DNA of 64,000 nt, from contig JAHEFF010000001.1 in the NCBI GenBank assembly GCA_024640315.1, positions 62,001 to 126,000 of the forward strand, written 5' to 3'. Of this stretch, positions 37,205-50,828 are shown one piece after another. Source of the DNA: Woeseiaceae bacterium (GTDB lineage Bacteria; Pseudomonadota; Gammaproteobacteria; Steroidobacterales; Woeseiaceae). Position numbers and translations under genes: made by a program. Under the pieces are notes generated by a model. The model was not told the origin of the DNA. It saw nothing but the letters and a program-made list of their open reading frames with translations, and made no database searches. Positions within the stretch are counted from its first letter, which is position 1, and the number at the start of each line of letters is the position of its first letter.

Positions 37205-37936
37205 TCAGACTAGGAATTCGTTGATTTGGCACGGTTTCGTGGGCCAATCGTCGAATGTCACGCTTTCGCGGCAGAATTCCTTCAATACGGCCGAAAACTG
37301 ACTTCGTGGCATCAGGGTCGCCCCGAGGCTCCTCAGGTGCGGAGATTCGACCTGGCAATCGAGCAATTTGAAGTCGTGTGTCGTTAGCAGGTAGCACAAT
37401 GCCACCATGGCAGCCTTTGATGCATTCGTTTGCCGACTGAACATCGATTCACCAAAAAAGATCCTGTCGATTGCAATTCCGTAAAGCCCGCCGACCAGGT
37501 GACCCGATGACCAGACCTCAATGGAATGGGCCCATCCGCTCCGATGCAAGCCGCAGTAAGCAGCATGCATTTCCGGCGTAATCCAGGTGCCATCCTGACC
37601 GGGCCGGTTTTCCGCGCACGTCGCAATCACGCCCTCAAATGCGGAATTGAACCGAATGTTGAAATCGCTTTGCCGCAACGACCGTCTCAGGCGTCGCGGT
37701 ATGTGGATCTCGCCGGGCCGCAAAATGCAGCGTGGGTCCGGGGACCACCAAAGGATTGGCTGCCCCTCATTGAACCACGGAAAAATTCCGTGGGCATACG
37801 CATACAGCAGCCGCTCCTCGGACAGATCGCCGCCGGCCGCAAGCAGCCCGTCCGGCACATCAAAGGCGTTGTCGATATCCGGAAAAGCATTGGGTGGATC
37901 ATCACTGTTGATCCAGGTGATTCGCGGCGATTTCAC
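37205..37936 (-). CDS. aat: leucyl/phenylalanyl-tRNA--protein transferase
   Basis: 243 residues. Aat adds Leu or Phe to proteins with N-terminal Lys or Arg, making them ClpS/ClpAP substrates. Family segments FPWFNEGQPILWWSPDPR (near residue 52), HSIEVWSSGHLVGGLYG (near 134) and GESMFSRQTNASKAA (near 158) are intact. The start overlaps the stop of the upstream acyltransferase gene by 4 bases. Together with clpS and clpA this window holds the downstream arm of the bacterial N-degron pathway. Confidence 0.96.
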   Translation of the reverse strand: MKSPRITWINSDDPPNAFPDIDNAFDVPDGLLAAGGDLSEERLLYAYAHGIFPWFNEGQPILWWSPDPRCILRPGEIHIPRRLRRSLRQSDFNIRFNSAFEGVIATCAENRPGQDGTWITPEMHAAYCGLHRSGWAHSIEVWSSGHLVGGLYGIAIDRIFFGESMFSRQTNASKAAMVALCYLLTTHDFKLLDCQVESPHLRSLGATLMPRSQFSAVLKEFCRESVTFDDWPTKPCQINEFLV

Positions 37937-39066
37937 CGCGAATGGCCGTCTTTGTATGGGCTGTGGTCGGTGACCGCGTCGATGTATTGATCAACATGAC
38001 GCCCTTCAGCTCGCAGGTATTGCGCGACGGCTGAAAAAAATTCCGGTCGCGCAAGCCAATGGGCGGACCATGTCGTGACCGGGATAAAGCCGCGGCTGAT
38101 CTTGTGCTCGCCCTGCGTACCCGGTTCAAATCGCTGTCGGTTGTTTTCGATGCAGTAATCTATCCCCTGGTAGTAACAGGTTTCGAAATGCAGCGCGTTG
38201 TAGGCGGTATCTGCACCCCAGTAGCGGCCGTACAGCGTATCCATCGTGTCATAGAAGACTGCTGCCGCGATGGGCATCCGGTCTTTTTCCGCAAGCACAA
38301 TGAGAATGTTGTCGGGAAGGCGCGCTGACACTTCGACGAAAAAATCAAAGCTGAAATAAGGCATGGAACCACGCCGCAGGAATGTCATGCTGATGAGTTC
38401 GTAAGCGTCTTTCCAGACTGCGAGATCCGCCTCGCTCCCCTTGACCCGGCGAAACGTGATTCCCTGTTCTGTAACATGGCGGCGATCGCGGCGGGCTTTC
38501 TTTCGCTTGGCCGAACTGAACGTTGCCAGGAAATCATCGAAGTCCCTGTAATTCCTGTTGTGCCAGTGAAACTGGCAGTCTTTGCGGAGCTTCAGGCCGG
38601 CGTTTTCCAGGGTCGGGAGCTCATCTTCTTCGGGAAACAGGATGTGTGCCGACGACGAGCCGGTGCTGCCGGCCAGGCCGAGCATCGCATCCAGCAGCTC
38701 GGCTGCGTGATCCGGTTGTTCCGTCAGCATTCGGCGACTGGTTGCCGGCGTAAACGGTATGGCGGAAACGAGTTTTGGATAATAGTTAAGACCGGCACGT
38801 TCATAGGCCTGCGCCCAGCTCCAGTCAAATACGAATTCTCCCCAGGAATGGCTTTTTTGGTAAAGCGGCATGGCGCCAACCAGCTTGCCATGCTCATCCC
38901 GCAGGCCCAGGTGGCGCGGTTGCCATCCTGACTCGGGTCCGGCGCAACCGGAAGACTCCGCCGCATTGAGGAACTCATGTCGCAGGAACGGGTATCGCTT
39001 ACCAGCAAGCCTGTTCCAGTCCTGCGCACTGAATTCGCCAATACTCTCGGCGATATCTACGCGCAT
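37933..39066 (-). CDS. GNAT-like acyltransferase (COG3146/DUF482 family)
   Basis: 377 residues. The fold is that of the FemAB/GNAT-related COG3146 family, with the typical FLRHEFLNAAESSG (near residue 27), KKARRDRRHVTEQGITF (near 188), FLRRGSMPYFSFDFF (near 232) and YGRYWGADTAYNALHFETCY (near 287) blocks. The acyl donor and acceptor are unknown. It is translationally coupled to aat, an association also seen in other proteobacteria, but no common substrate has been shown. In E. coli cydC-cydD occupy this place instead. Confidence 0.85.
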   Translation of the reverse strand: MRVDIAESIGEFSAQDWNRLAGKRYPFLRHEFLNAAESSGCAGPESGWQPRHLGLRDEHGKLVGAMPLYQKSHSWGEFVFDWSWAQAYERAGLNYYPKLVSAIPFTPATSRRMLTEQPDHAAELLDAMLGLAGSTGSSSAHILFPEEDELPTLENAGLKLRKDCQFHWHNRNYRDFDDFLATFSSAKRKKARRDRRHVTEQGITFRRVKGSEADLAVWKDAYELISMTFLRRGSMPYFSFDFFVEVSARLPDNILIVLAEKDRMPIAAAVFYDTMDTLYGRYWGADTAYNALHFETCYYQGIDYCIENNRQRFEPGTQGEHKISRGFIPVTTWSAHWLARPEFFSAVAQYLRAEGRHVDQYIDAVTDHSPYKDGHSR

Positions 39067-39082
39067 GGACCCCTTCGATCAA

Positions 39083-40337
<1,255 letters not shown>

Positions 40338-40367
40338 TTGACAATACCTGTTACTCTTGGATGTAAT
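40338..40367 (+). promoter_or_regulatory. predicted ftsK promoter
   Basis: A perfect TTGACA (40338-40343) is followed, after 18 bases, by TGTAAT (40362-40367), about 45 bases before the ftsK ATG. Confidence 0.65.
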
Positions 40368-40410
40368 AGAATCAGTGTGTTAGATAAACTTCATCGCAGA
40401 ATACATTAAT

Positions 40411-42729
40411 ATGGCAAGAGCGCGGCAAACCCGAAAAGAACCAAGCAAGCTGTCCGCACAGGTCGTCAAGACATTGCGCGAGGGTGCGTTGTGGGTGTTC
40501 GCCGCATTTGCGCTTATCCTCTGGTTTGCCTTGTTTACCTATGACGCCTCGGATCCCGGCTTTTCGCAGGCGAGTAGCTCGGGTGATATTCAAAACGGCG
40601 TCGGTCGAATTGGCGCGTTGATTGCCGACTTGCTTTTCAATCTCTTCGGCCGGCCCGCCTATCTCTTCACGATCATGGTCTTCTATTTCGGCTGGATGAT
40701 ATTCAGAGAGCACAAGACCAACGAAATGTTTACGCGGGCAGACTACACGCTCCGCTTTGCTGGCTTCCTGGCGACTCTGGTCTCCAGTTGTGCGCTGGCG
40801 ACCCTGCATTTTTCGCCGGCAGGCTTCCGCCAGACAGCCGGCGGCATTATCGGGCAACTGGTTGGCGAGAACCTGGAAGCGTTGATGAAGCTCCTCGGAG
40901 CCAGCGTACTGCTGTTTTTCCTCTGGGTTGCTTCGGTTTCGCTATTCCTGGGCATATCCTGGCTGGCGGTGATGGATCGTCTCGGCCGCTGGTGCCTGCT
41001 CGGATATGAGAAAGCGCGGGAAAAGATCGGCGAGTTTCGCGATCGTGCTGAAGGTAAACGGCAGATCGCGGCACGGCAGGACGTCTTTGAGAAAGAGCGA
41101 AAACGAACTGCGGGGCGTTCGCCGCCCAAAATCGAGCCGACGATGGCACCGCTCGAACCCAGTATGCGGGCGGAAAAAGAGCGCCAGGTGCCGTTGTTCG
41201 AGCCTCCGTCCGAGGGTGAACTGCCACCTCTGTCATTGCTCGATGATCCCGTTCCGCAATCGAGTGGCTACTCCGAGGAATCACTTGAAGCCATGTCGCG
41301 TCTCGTCGAACTGAAATTGCGGGATTTCGGTATCGAGGTCGAGGTGGTTTCGGTGTTGCCGGGACCGATTATCACTCGCTTTGAACTGGACCCGGCTCCC
41401 GGGGTAAAAGTCAGTCAGATCGTGAACCTGGCAAAAGATCTCGCGAGGTCTCTGTCCGTTGTCAGTGTCCGGGTGGTTGAGGTAATTCCCGGGAAGGCTT
41501 TCATCGGGCTGGAAATTCCGAATGAAAACCGGGAGCTGGTCACGCTGGGAGAAATTCTCAAGAGCAAGGCATATGACGACCTTGCATCGCCCCTGACCCT
41601 GGCGCTGGGCAAGGATATTTCCGGTAATTCGGTGGTTGCGGATCTTGCGCGGATGCCGCATTTGCTGATTGCCGGAACAACCGGCTCAGGCAAGTCCGTT
41701 GCGATCAACGCGATGGTGCTTAGTCTTTTGTACAAGGCGAAACCTGAACACGTCAGGCTGATCATGGTTGACCCGAAGATGCTCGAGTTGTCTGTTTACG
41801 AGGGCATCCCGCACTTGCTGACGCCGGTTGTAACGGACATGAAGGAAGCCGCCAACGCATTGCGCTGGTGTGTCGGTGAAATGGACCGGCGCTACAGGTT
41901 GATGGCCGCATTGGGCGTCAGGAATATTGGCGGTTACAACCGAAAGGTCAAGGAAGCCATTGATTCAGGCAATCCGATACCGGATCCGACCTGGAAGCCA
42001 CCCGAACTACTGGACCCGGAAAAACCTGTTGAGCAGCCGACACTGACTCCGTTGCCGTTTATAGTGATCATCATTGACGAGCTTGCGGACATGATGATGA
42101 TTGTCGGCAAGAAAGTTGAAGAGCTGATTGCAAGGCTTGCACAAAAAGCGCGCGCATCCGGCGTTCACATGTTACTTGCAACCCAGAGGCCGTCTGTTGA
42201 CGTGATTACGGGCCTTATCAAAGCAAATATCCCAACACGTATTGCGTTCCAGGTGTCGGCTAAAGTTGATTCCCGCACCATTCTGGACCAGATGGGTGCC
42301 GAAAATCTTCTCGGTCACGGTGACATGTTGTATCTGCCGCCTGGAACGTCACTGCCAACTCGGGTGCATGGCGCATTCGTGGCAGATCACGAAGTGCACG
42401 CGGTGGTGCGTAACCTCAAGAAAGCGGGTCAGCCAAGGTACATTGATGAAATTGTCGAGGCTCCGACGAGTCTAACTCCGGGACTGACTGGTTTGGAGAC
42501 GTTACCGGGAGATGATGTTAGCGCTGAACAGGATCCGCTTTACGACCAGGCAGTCCAGGTCGTGATGGAAACGCGAAAGGCGTCAATTTCCGGCGTGCAG
42601 CGACGTCTGAAGATTGGTTATAACCGAGCGGCACGAATGGTTGAATCAATGGAGCAGGCCGGTCTTGTTGGTCCGCTACAGTCGAATGGTTCCCGTGAAA
42701 TACTGGTACCGGCGCCGGCGAAGGAATAA
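40411..42729 (+). CDS. ftsK: DNA translocase FtsK
   Basis: 772 residues, a compact FtsK with a short linker (E. coli FtsK is about 1330). Four membrane spans (about residues 25-190) anchor it at the septum. The motor domain has Walker [11 protein letters not shown] near residue 422 and Walker B segment [15 protein letters not shown] near 555. The C-terminal gamma winged helix (residues 705-770, [24 protein letters not shown]) reads KOPS sequences. FtsK moves chromosome termini and activates XerCD. The lolA gene follows after 4 bases. Confidence 0.96.
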   Translation: MARARQTRKEPSKLSAQVVKTLREGALWVFAAFALILWFALFTYDASDPGFSQASSSGDIQNGVGRIGALIADLLFNLFGRPAYLFTIMVFYFGWMIFREHKTNEMFTRADYTLRFAGFLATLVSSCALATLHFSPAGFRQTAGGIIGQLVGENLEALMKLLGASVLLFFLWVASVSLFLGISWLAVMDRLGRWCLLGYEKAREKIGEFRDRAEGKRQIAARQDVFEKERKRTAGRSPPKIEPTMAPLEPSMRAEKERQVPLFEPPSEGELPPLSLLDDPVPQSSGYSEESLEAMSRLVELKLRDFGIEVEVVSVLPGPIITRFELDPAPGVKVSQIVNLAKDLARSLSVVSVRVVEVIPGKAFIGLEIPNENRELVTLGEILKSKAYDDLASPLTLALGKDISGNSVVADLARMPHLLIAGTTGSGKSVAINAMVLSLLYKAKPEHVRLIMVDPKMLELSVYEGIPHLLTPVVTDMKEAANALRWCVGEMDRRYRLMAALGVRNIGGYNRKVKEAIDSGNPIPDPTWKPPELLDPEKPVEQPTLTPLPFIVIIIDELADMMMIVGKKVEELIARLAQKARASGVHMLLATQRPSVDVITGLIKANIPTRIAFQVSAKVDSRTILDQMGAENLLGHGDMLYLPPGTSLPTRVHGAFVADHEVHAVVRNLKKAGQPRYIDEIVEAPTSLTPGLTGLETLPGDDVSAEQDPLYDQAVQVVMETRKASISGVQRRLKIGYNRAARMVESMEQAGLVGPLQSNGSREILVPAPAKE
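42721..42726 (+). promoter_or_regulatory. ribosome binding site deciding the TTG start of lolA
   Basis: AAGGAA inside the last codons of ftsK lies 7 bases before a TTG at 42734. That start gives a proper signal peptide, whereas the longer frame would begin 120 bases inside ftsK. Confidence 0.65.
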
Positions 42730-42733
42730 GGAA

Positions 42734-43399
42734 TTGAACAAACGCACCGCAGTGATACTAATGGCCGCCGCTCTTCTCGGCACGGCTGATTGGTCTTCTG
42801 CGCAGGAAGAGAATGAAGAGGGCCAGCGGCTTGTCGAGGACTTTCTGGAAAACGTCAAAACGCTTTCCGGCCGTTTCGAACAGCAGCTGATTGATGCGGA
42901 CGACATGGTGGTCGAAGAATCTTCCGGCACCCTGAGCATTCGTCGGCCCGGGCAGTTTCGCTGGACTTACTTCGACCCTTACCAGCAAATTCTCGTTGCC
43001 GATGGCCTGAACATCTGGAGCTATGACGTCGACCTCGAGCAGGTAACGGTCAAACCGCAAGGCACGGCATTGGGCAGCACTCCGGCCCTATTACTGGGTG
43101 GTTCCAGTGATGTTCTCGACGATTTTGACTACATAGGCAGCCAGACCGAGCGAGGAACAGTCTGGGTCAGGTTGCGCCCCAAAGACACTGACAATGGTTT
43201 CAATAAAGTAGAGTTGGGATTTACCGGCGGCAAACTGACACGCATGTTGTTTGGCGATAACCTGGAACAAACTACGCTCATCGCGCTTTTTGACGTGTCG
43301 TTCAACGAGCCGATTGCCGAAAGCACGTTCGAATTTAATCCACCAGCAGGCGTCGATGTCGTTGGTGAACCGCTGCCGGTTCCATCAACAGAGCGTTGA
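42734..43399 (+). CDS. lolA: outer-membrane lipoprotein carrier protein LolA
   Basis: 221 residues from the TTG at 42734, chosen because it follows AAGGAA and opens a signal peptide (NKRTAVILMAAALLGTADWSSAQ, cleavage near residue 24). The mature body is a half-barrel that carries acylated lipoproteins through the periplasm from LolCDE to LolB. Family stretches TLSGRFEQQLID, RRPGQFRWTYFDPYQQILVA and DGLNIWSYDVDLEQVTV are present. It follows ftsK as in E. coli. It is the partner of the LolD-type ATPase whose tail is at the left edge. Confidence 0.93.
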   Translation: MNKRTAVILMAAALLGTADWSSAQEENEEGQRLVEDFLENVKTLSGRFEQQLIDADDMVVEESSGTLSIRRPGQFRWTYFDPYQQILVADGLNIWSYDVDLEQVTVKPQGTALGSTPALLLGGSSDVLDDFDYIGSQTERGTVWVRLRPKDTDNGFNKVELGFTGGKLTRMLFGDNLEQTTLIALFDVSFNEPIAESTFEFNPPAGVDVVGEPLPVPSTER

Positions 43400-43796
43400 A
43401 TGCTGCCCCTTGAATATCCCGGCCGTTGGCGAACCGTCGGCGTTTTGCTTCCTCTTATCGTGATGAGCCTGGCCTTAGCACCTGCATTCTGGCCCCGGCC
43501 GGACGACGCCAGACTGGATTGGGTTGAATGGGACAAGTTGATTCACGGAATCACTTTCGCATTGCTGGCACTTTGGTACACCGGGCAGTACGCTCGGGGC
43601 TCTTATTGGCGAGTCGCACTCGGACTCTCCGTCTACGGTTTGCTGATAGAGTGGCTGCAATCGATGCTTTCATATCGAACGGCGGAAGCGGGAGACCTGG
43701 TGGCCGACGTGATCGGGATAGCCATAGGTATCGTCATCGCCCTGATTGCTACCGGCGGCTGGAGTCAGCGCGCCGAAAACTGGCTTAAGAATCGAA

Positions 43797-43804
<8 letters not shown>
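43400..43804 (+). CDS. VanZ-like family membrane protein
   Basis: 134 residues with three to four membrane spans (about residues 15-32, 47-63, 68-90 and 98-118). The VanZ hallmark segments WDKLIHGITFALLALWY (near residue 44) and EWLQSMLSYRTAEAGDLVADVIG (near residue 82) are present. The biochemical role of VanZ-like proteins is unclear. It begins directly after the lolA stop and is inserted between lolA and rarA, which are adjacent in E. coli. Its 3' end overlaps the proposed rarA start. Confidence 0.85.
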
Positions 43805-46425
<2,621 letters not shown>

Positions 46426-46438
46426 CGCTGAATACCCC

Positions 46439-46472
46439 AAAAAAAAGGGGTCGCCTTGAAAAAGGCGACCCC
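46439..46472 (-). terminator. strong rho-independent terminator of the BI-1 gene
   Basis: An 11-base-pair perfect stem (46447-46457 with 46462-46472) closed by a GAAA-type tetraloop is followed on the minus strand by eight T residues (46446-46439). On the plus strand, after serS, the T-tract is missing, so termination is mainly for the minus-strand gene. Confidence 0.92.
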
Positions 46473-46497
46473 GGAACAATCCGAATCTGACTGGTTT

Positions 46498-47190
46498 CTA
46501 ATCTCTGCTCATAAACAGGCGCAGGATGTACCAGAACATCATGGCGATCGAAGCAAATAGCGCCATTGAAGCGGCGACATATTTGTCCTGTGGATAGTGA
46601 TGCATGATATTCGAGGTATCGTACAAAACGGCGGCGCCGGCAAATCCGATCATGGCAACCGAGAACCACGTGCCGAGATGGAAGCCGAAAATCAGGCTAC
46701 CGATAATTGCGATGAACGCGAGCATGCCAATCCAGAGCAGCATGCCGCGCAGGAACGAGAAGTCCTTGCGAGTGATCATGGCGACTGCGACCAGGCCGAT
46801 GCTGCCGAGAATCGTGACGCCAGCGGCGCTGTCGATGATGCCTGGCTCCATGGCATAGGCGATGAACAACATCGGCGCAAAAATCAGCGCTTCCATCACG
46901 ATGAAGGCGGCAAACGCGGCGTACTGCGCGTTCTTGGATTCAATGCGATGGGCAACATGGGTGGCGCCCATACCGACCAGGATGAATGCGCCGAATACCA
47001 TCCACCAGTTTTCGAGCATGGGCTGGGCGATAGCTGCAGCAATACCTGATTGGAAAAAATAAACTTCAATGGCGGCGAACGCAAGAATCGCGCCGACTAC
47101 GTGGGCATAACACTTCCAGATGAAATTCGCGCGATCCTCAACGGACAGCTCGGAAACGGGCGCCAGGTAATTGACGTTCTCGTTCATCAT
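46498..47190 (-). CDS. Bax inhibitor-1/YccA family membrane protein
   Basis: 230 residues with about seven membrane spans. The BI-1 pattern is visible: an N-terminal NFIWKCYAHVVGAILAFAAI, a central segment LFIAYAMEPG, and YDTSNIMHHYPQDKYVAASM near residue 190, with the conserved aspartate of the putative channel. E. coli YccA is a substrate and modulator of FtsH; other BI-1 proteins conduct calcium or protons. The gene is convergent with serS and ends at a strong terminator. Confidence 0.92.
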   Translation of the reverse strand: MMNENVNYLAPVSELSVEDRANFIWKCYAHVVGAILAFAAIEVYFFQSGIAAAIAQPMLENWWMVFGAFILVGMGATHVAHRIESKNAQYAAFAAFIVMEALIFAPMLFIAYAMEPGIIDSAAGVTILGSIGLVAVAMITRKDFSFLRGMLLWIGMLAFIAIIGSLIFGFHLGTWFSVAMIGFAGAAVLYDTSNIMHHYPQDKYVAASMALFASIAMMFWYILRLFMSRD

Positions 47191-47364
47191 GCATTCTCCT
47201 GCATATAATTGATGGGGCGAAGTCTACCATCTATGACCCAAATGAATGCGGTCGGGTTCCTCAAAATGGCCACTTTCGGTAGCGAGATATATGGCCAGAT
47301 GGATGCATTTCAATAGCGACGTAAGTACCGGAGGCCACTGATCCTGAGGCCTCCGGTGGCATCG

Positions 47365-48375
47365 CTATTTTCTGCTGTACTTCTTGATGGCTCGCGGGCC
47401 GACTTCAGCGCCGTAGATGTTGCCAGCGGCGTCAACGGCGACGCCCTCGGCGGCGCTGGTGGCGGAGTTGTCCTGATCAGGCTCCGGATCGGGGATGAAC
47501 GCGGTGACAAAGCCATCTTTCGCGCTGCCGATTCGGATGCCCCGCTTCCAGCCACCGTTGCGGCGGGCGTTGGACTCCGAATCAGTGGAATAAAGTATGT
47601 CATTCTTATCGATGAAGAGTCCGCTCGGGCGCCCGAACTGGGTCCACGTGGCAATGTGCTCGCCGTCTTGCGAGAATATTTGCAGCCGGCTGTTGCCCCG
47701 GTCACCAACAAAGAGCCTGCCCTGGGAATCCATGGCCAGTGCGTGCGGGTCACGAAATTCCCCGTTCTCGCCGCCCATCGAACCCCATTGCATGAGGTAG
47801 TTGCCGTCTTTGTCGAACTTGATGATGCGGTTATTGCCGCCGGCATCGTGCCCATCAGCAACGAAGATGTCGCCATTCGGCGCAACAAGCATGTCCGATG
47901 GTTTGTTAAATACGTCGGTACCGTCTCCTGCGACACCCTCTTTGCCGAGGCGCATCAGCAACTCGCCGTCGGGGCTGAATTTCATGATGGTATGCCCAAG
48001 ACCGTCCGGCACCGGCGCGTAGCCAACGGCATCAGCAATCCACACGTTGTCATCAGCATCGACGTAAATGCCATGAGGCCAGGTGATCATGCCGGCACCG
48101 AAGCTCTTCACGACATTGCCTGCCTGGTCAAACAATAGAACGGGATCCACATCGCTGCCGACACAAAGATTGGAACCGCATCGCTCAGCTATCCAGATGT
48201 GCTTGCCGTCATTTGCCGGGTACACCGCGCTGGTAGCACCCCAATTCCGGCCATCCGGCAACTTTGCCCAGCCATCGATTGTTGCGTATGGATTCGGCGC
48301 ACTGTTTTGCCCGTGCGCAAGCCCCGATAGAGCTAACAATATCAACGCAATACTCGTGATTTTTCTGCAGAACAT
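47365..48375 (-). CDS. secreted NHL-repeat beta-propeller protein
   Basis: 336 residues from the ATG at 48375, preferred over 48396 because AGGGGA lies 6 bases upstream and the signal peptide (MFCRKITSIALILLALSGLA) then starts correctly. Repeated NHL blades are visible, for example WPHGIYVDADDNVWIAD, KPSDMLVAPNGDIFVAD, DPHALAMDSQGRLFVGD and AAEGVAVDAAGNIYGAE. The closest known enzyme class is peptidyl-alpha-hydroxyglycine amidating lyase-like propellers, but catalytic function is unproven. The gene starts 20 bases after the stop of the exported FAH-family gene, so both form an operon. Confidence 0.8.
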   Translation of the reverse strand: MFCRKITSIALILLALSGLAHGQNSAPNPYATIDGWAKLPDGRNWGATSAVYPANDGKHIWIAERCGSNLCVGSDVDPVLLFDQAGNVVKSFGAGMITWPHGIYVDADDNVWIADAVGYAPVPDGLGHTIMKFSPDGELLMRLGKEGVAGDGTDVFNKPSDMLVAPNGDIFVADGHDAGGNNRIIKFDKDGNYLMQWGSMGGENGEFRDPHALAMDSQGRLFVGDRGNSRLQIFSQDGEHIATWTQFGRPSGLFIDKNDILYSTDSESNARRNGGWKRGIRIGSAKDGFVTAFIPDPEPDQDNSATSAAEGVAVDAAGNIYGAEVGPRAIKKYSRK

Positions 48376-48395
48376 TCTGTATCCCCTATGGCCCA

Positions 48396-49253
48396 TTAAT
48401 GGTTCGCTGCAACAATGTGATTTCGCAGGATGCCGACGCCTTCCACTTCGACTTCGACGATGTCGCCGGGTTTCATTGGCGCAGTTGCCCCCGGCGTTCC
48501 GGTATAGATAATGTCGCCGGCGTGAAGTGTCACGTACTGACTGACGTAGCTCAATATCGCGTGGACATCATGGATATGATCGATAGAGCTTTGATTCTGC
48601 ATGGTCTTGCCGTTCAGACGGGTTTGCACGCGTAAATCCAAATAGTTGAGGCCGGTCACGACTGCCGGACCGAGAGGTCCGAAGGTGTCACTTGCTTTGG
48701 CCCGCAGCCACTGCAAATCGTTTGCCTGCCACGATCGCTCGCTCACGTCATTTCCTGCGGTGACGCCAAAGATGTAGTTGCTCGCGTCTTCGGGCGAAAC
48801 TTTGCTGGCTGTCTTGCCGATCACGATGACCAATTCGCCTTCGAAATGAAGGTCGGTTGCATCGGGCGGGTAAACCACGCCTGTGTTGGGGCCGGTGATG
48901 GTGGTTGGCAGCTTGAGAAAAAGCGGCGGATGTTCGGGAATAGGCCGGGATTCCTCGTGAGTCATTTCCTCACGGTGGCTGATGTAGTTGTAACCAACAG
49001 CGATCACCTTGGAAGGCTCCGCTGGTGCGAGCAGCGTGACATCCTCAGCCGCGACACTTGTCCCGGTCCGCTTGCCGTCCAGCCATGGCGCCGCATCCAG
49101 CTGATGAATCCGGTCACCTTCCTCGATGCCATAACTGATATTGCCGTCGTCGGAATAACGAACGTACCTTGAGACTTCCGCTGCCATCGTGTTCACTCCG
49201 TATAGCGCAACTAAAACAAGCGCCAGACGGGTGGCCGCTTTTACTGCAGTCAT
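48396..49253 (-). CDS. exported fumarylacetoacetate hydrolase (FAH) family protein
   Basis: 285 residues from the ATG at 49253, which has a GGGGGAAA ribosome binding site. A signal peptide-like N-terminus (residues 1-24, ending NTMAAE) precedes a complete FAH domain. The metal ligands are present in LHFEGELVIVIGK (two glutamates) and VTAGNDVS (aspartate), with the family loop DTFGPLGPAVV and GTPGATAP. FAH enzymes cleave or decarboxylate 1,3-dicarbonyl acids and are normally cytoplasmic, so export is unusual. It is co-oriented with the NHL propeller gene and divergent from the antiporter. Confidence 0.85.
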   Translation of the reverse strand: MTAVKAATRLALVLVALYGVNTMAAEVSRYVRYSDDGNISYGIEEGDRIHQLDAAPWLDGKRTGTSVAAEDVTLLAPAEPSKVIAVGYNYISHREEMTHEESRPIPEHPPLFLKLPTTITGPNTGVVYPPDATDLHFEGELVIVIGKTASKVSPEDASNYIFGVTAGNDVSERSWQANDLQWLRAKASDTFGPLGPAVVTGLNYLDLRVQTRLNGKTMQNQSSIDHIHDVHAILSYVSQYVTLHAGDIIYTGTPGATAPMKPGDIVEVEVEGVGILRNHIVAANH

Positions 49254-49424
49254 GATATTTCCCCCGGATGCTGGCCGGCTATCGCGGCCTCTTTCCTTGT
49301 GAGTCGGAGTTTCCAAGTCTTCAGAGTCTAATGCAAGCCGACTTGCGACTTTGACTAACCGCCGTTGTAATCTGCCAGCAAAACTTGCATCGTAACGCAC
49401 CATATTATTGCTGGATGATCAGGC

Positions 49425-50828
49425 ATGTCGGAGTTGGACTGGGGGGTGCTGTCGCTGTTGCCGCTATTGGCAACCCTTGCACTTGCCTTCGTTACCCGAT
49501 CAGCGTTGATCGCCATGCTGGTCGGCACGTTCGTCGGTACTCTGATGCTCGGCAGCGCTCCGGGCATTGGCATGAACGAGTTGTTTCAGTCTTCACTCGG
49601 TAATGGCGATTTCATCTGGATATGCCAGATTGTTGTCCTGATCGGAATCCTGTTTGAGCTCTTCAAGCGTGCGGGGGTACTCGGCGCCCTGGCTTTGCGA
49701 TTTGCCGGCGGAGGTGGTCACCGACGCGGTGTCGAGCTGTCCGCCTGGGGAATGGGCTTTGTTATCATCGATGACTATTTCAGCCCCTTGCTGACGGGTG
49801 CAGTTATTCGTCCGATGTCTGACCGGGCCGGAATTCCTCGCGAGAAACTCGCTTTTATCCTGGACTCAACCACCGCGTCAGTTTGCATACTGGTGCCTTT
49901 CACGGCTTGGGGCGCTTACATGGCCAGCCTGATTGCCGCGCAGGGCGCGGATGTCGGTTCCGTAGAGCAGGGGCTCGCCATTTTCATCGGAGCGATAAAA
50001 TACAACTTTTACCCAATGCTGATGCTGCTGTTTACCTTGCTGATTTGCGCCGGGGTAATTCCGGACTTTGGACCAATGCGCACAGCAGAGAAAAGGGCTG
50101 CAGCCACTGGAGAGCTGGTCAAGCCGGGTGGCAAACCGCTACTGACTGACGATGGTGACGACGTTCTTGAAGTTGCCAGTGGTCGAAAGGCGTCTCTGAT
50201 TCTCGAACTGCTGATGCCGGTCTTGTTATTGATCGGCGTCGGTGCGTGGACCCTGATCGCTACAGGTTCGGTAAAGATTGTTGAAGCTTTCATGCTGGCC
50301 AATGGCTGGCTTCTGGCAGTGCTCGCTATCAGGGGCAGTTTTTCCAGTGTCGAAGAGGTGGCCGACGTCATCGTCACCGGCACGAAGAGCGTGATGGGAG
50401 CGTTGTTGATTGTTGCGCTGGCGTACTCGCTGAACGCGGTGACGACGGAGCTCGGTGCGGGTGAATACATAATCGAAAGGTTCACTTCGGACTTAACTCC
50501 CAATTCACTGGTTTTAATCACCTTTTTGCTTACTGCTGCCATCTCGTTCTCCACCGGCACTTCATGGGGCGCATTCGCCATGATGATGCCGGTCGCGCTA
50601 CCGGTCGCGTTTGAAATCACGGGCGGCGAGATAGAGCCACTCGTCTACCAGACAGTCGCCGCGATCGCCGGTGGAGGAATTTTCGGCGACCACTCATCGC
50701 CAGTATCAGATACCACAGTGCTTTCCTCGGTTGGTGCCGGCAGTGATCACATTGACCACGTCGTCACTCAACTTCCTTATGCGTTGTCGATGGCAGCCAT
50801 CACAGCAGGACTCTATGCATGGATGTGA
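49425..50828 (+). CDS. Na+/H+ antiporter NhaC family protein
   Basis: 467 residues with about eleven hydrophobic spans. NhaC-type segments include VVLIGILFELFKRAGVLGAL (near residue 67), GMGFVIIDDYFSPLLTGAVI (near 107), and the C-terminal FSTGTSWGAFAMMMPVALPV (near 370) and GGGIFGDHSSPVSDTTVLSS (near 410). Relatives exchange sodium for protons, or carry organic acids and amino acids with sodium. The last 10 bases overlap the downstream PatB-type gene, so transport of an amino-acid-like substrate is a plausible alternative. Confidence 0.9.
   Translation: MSELDWGVLSLLPLLATLALAFVTRSALIAMLVGTFVGTLMLGSAPGIGMNELFQSSLGNGDFIWICQIVVLIGILFELFKRAGVLGALALRFAGGGGHRRGVELSAWGMGFVIIDDYFSPLLTGAVIRPMSDRAGIPREKLAFILDSTTASVCILVPFTAWGAYMASLIAAQGADVGSVEQGLAIFIGAIKYNFYPMLMLLFTLLICAGVIPDFGPMRTAEKRAAATGELVKPGGKPLLTDDGDDVLEVASGRKASLILELLMPVLLLIGVGAWTLIATGSVKIVEAFMLANGWLLAVLAIRGSFSSVEEVADVIVTGTKSVMGALLIVALAYSLNAVTTELGAGEYIIERFTSDLTPNSLVLITFLLTAAISFSTGTSWGAFAMMMPVALPVAFEITGGEIEPLVYQTVAAIAGGGIFGDHSSPVSDTTVLSSVGAGSDHIDHVVTQLPYALSMAAITAGLYAWM

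Noticed and set aside
46439..46472. Terminator for serS
   Set aside because: The poly-T tract lies on the minus-strand side only, so the hairpin primarily ends the BI-1 gene.
47310..48138. Long overlapping frames on both strands (minus 47310-47936, plus 47356-48138)
   Set aside because: They shadow the NHL propeller gene, whose signal peptide and repeated blades are clear. The alternatives show no domain.
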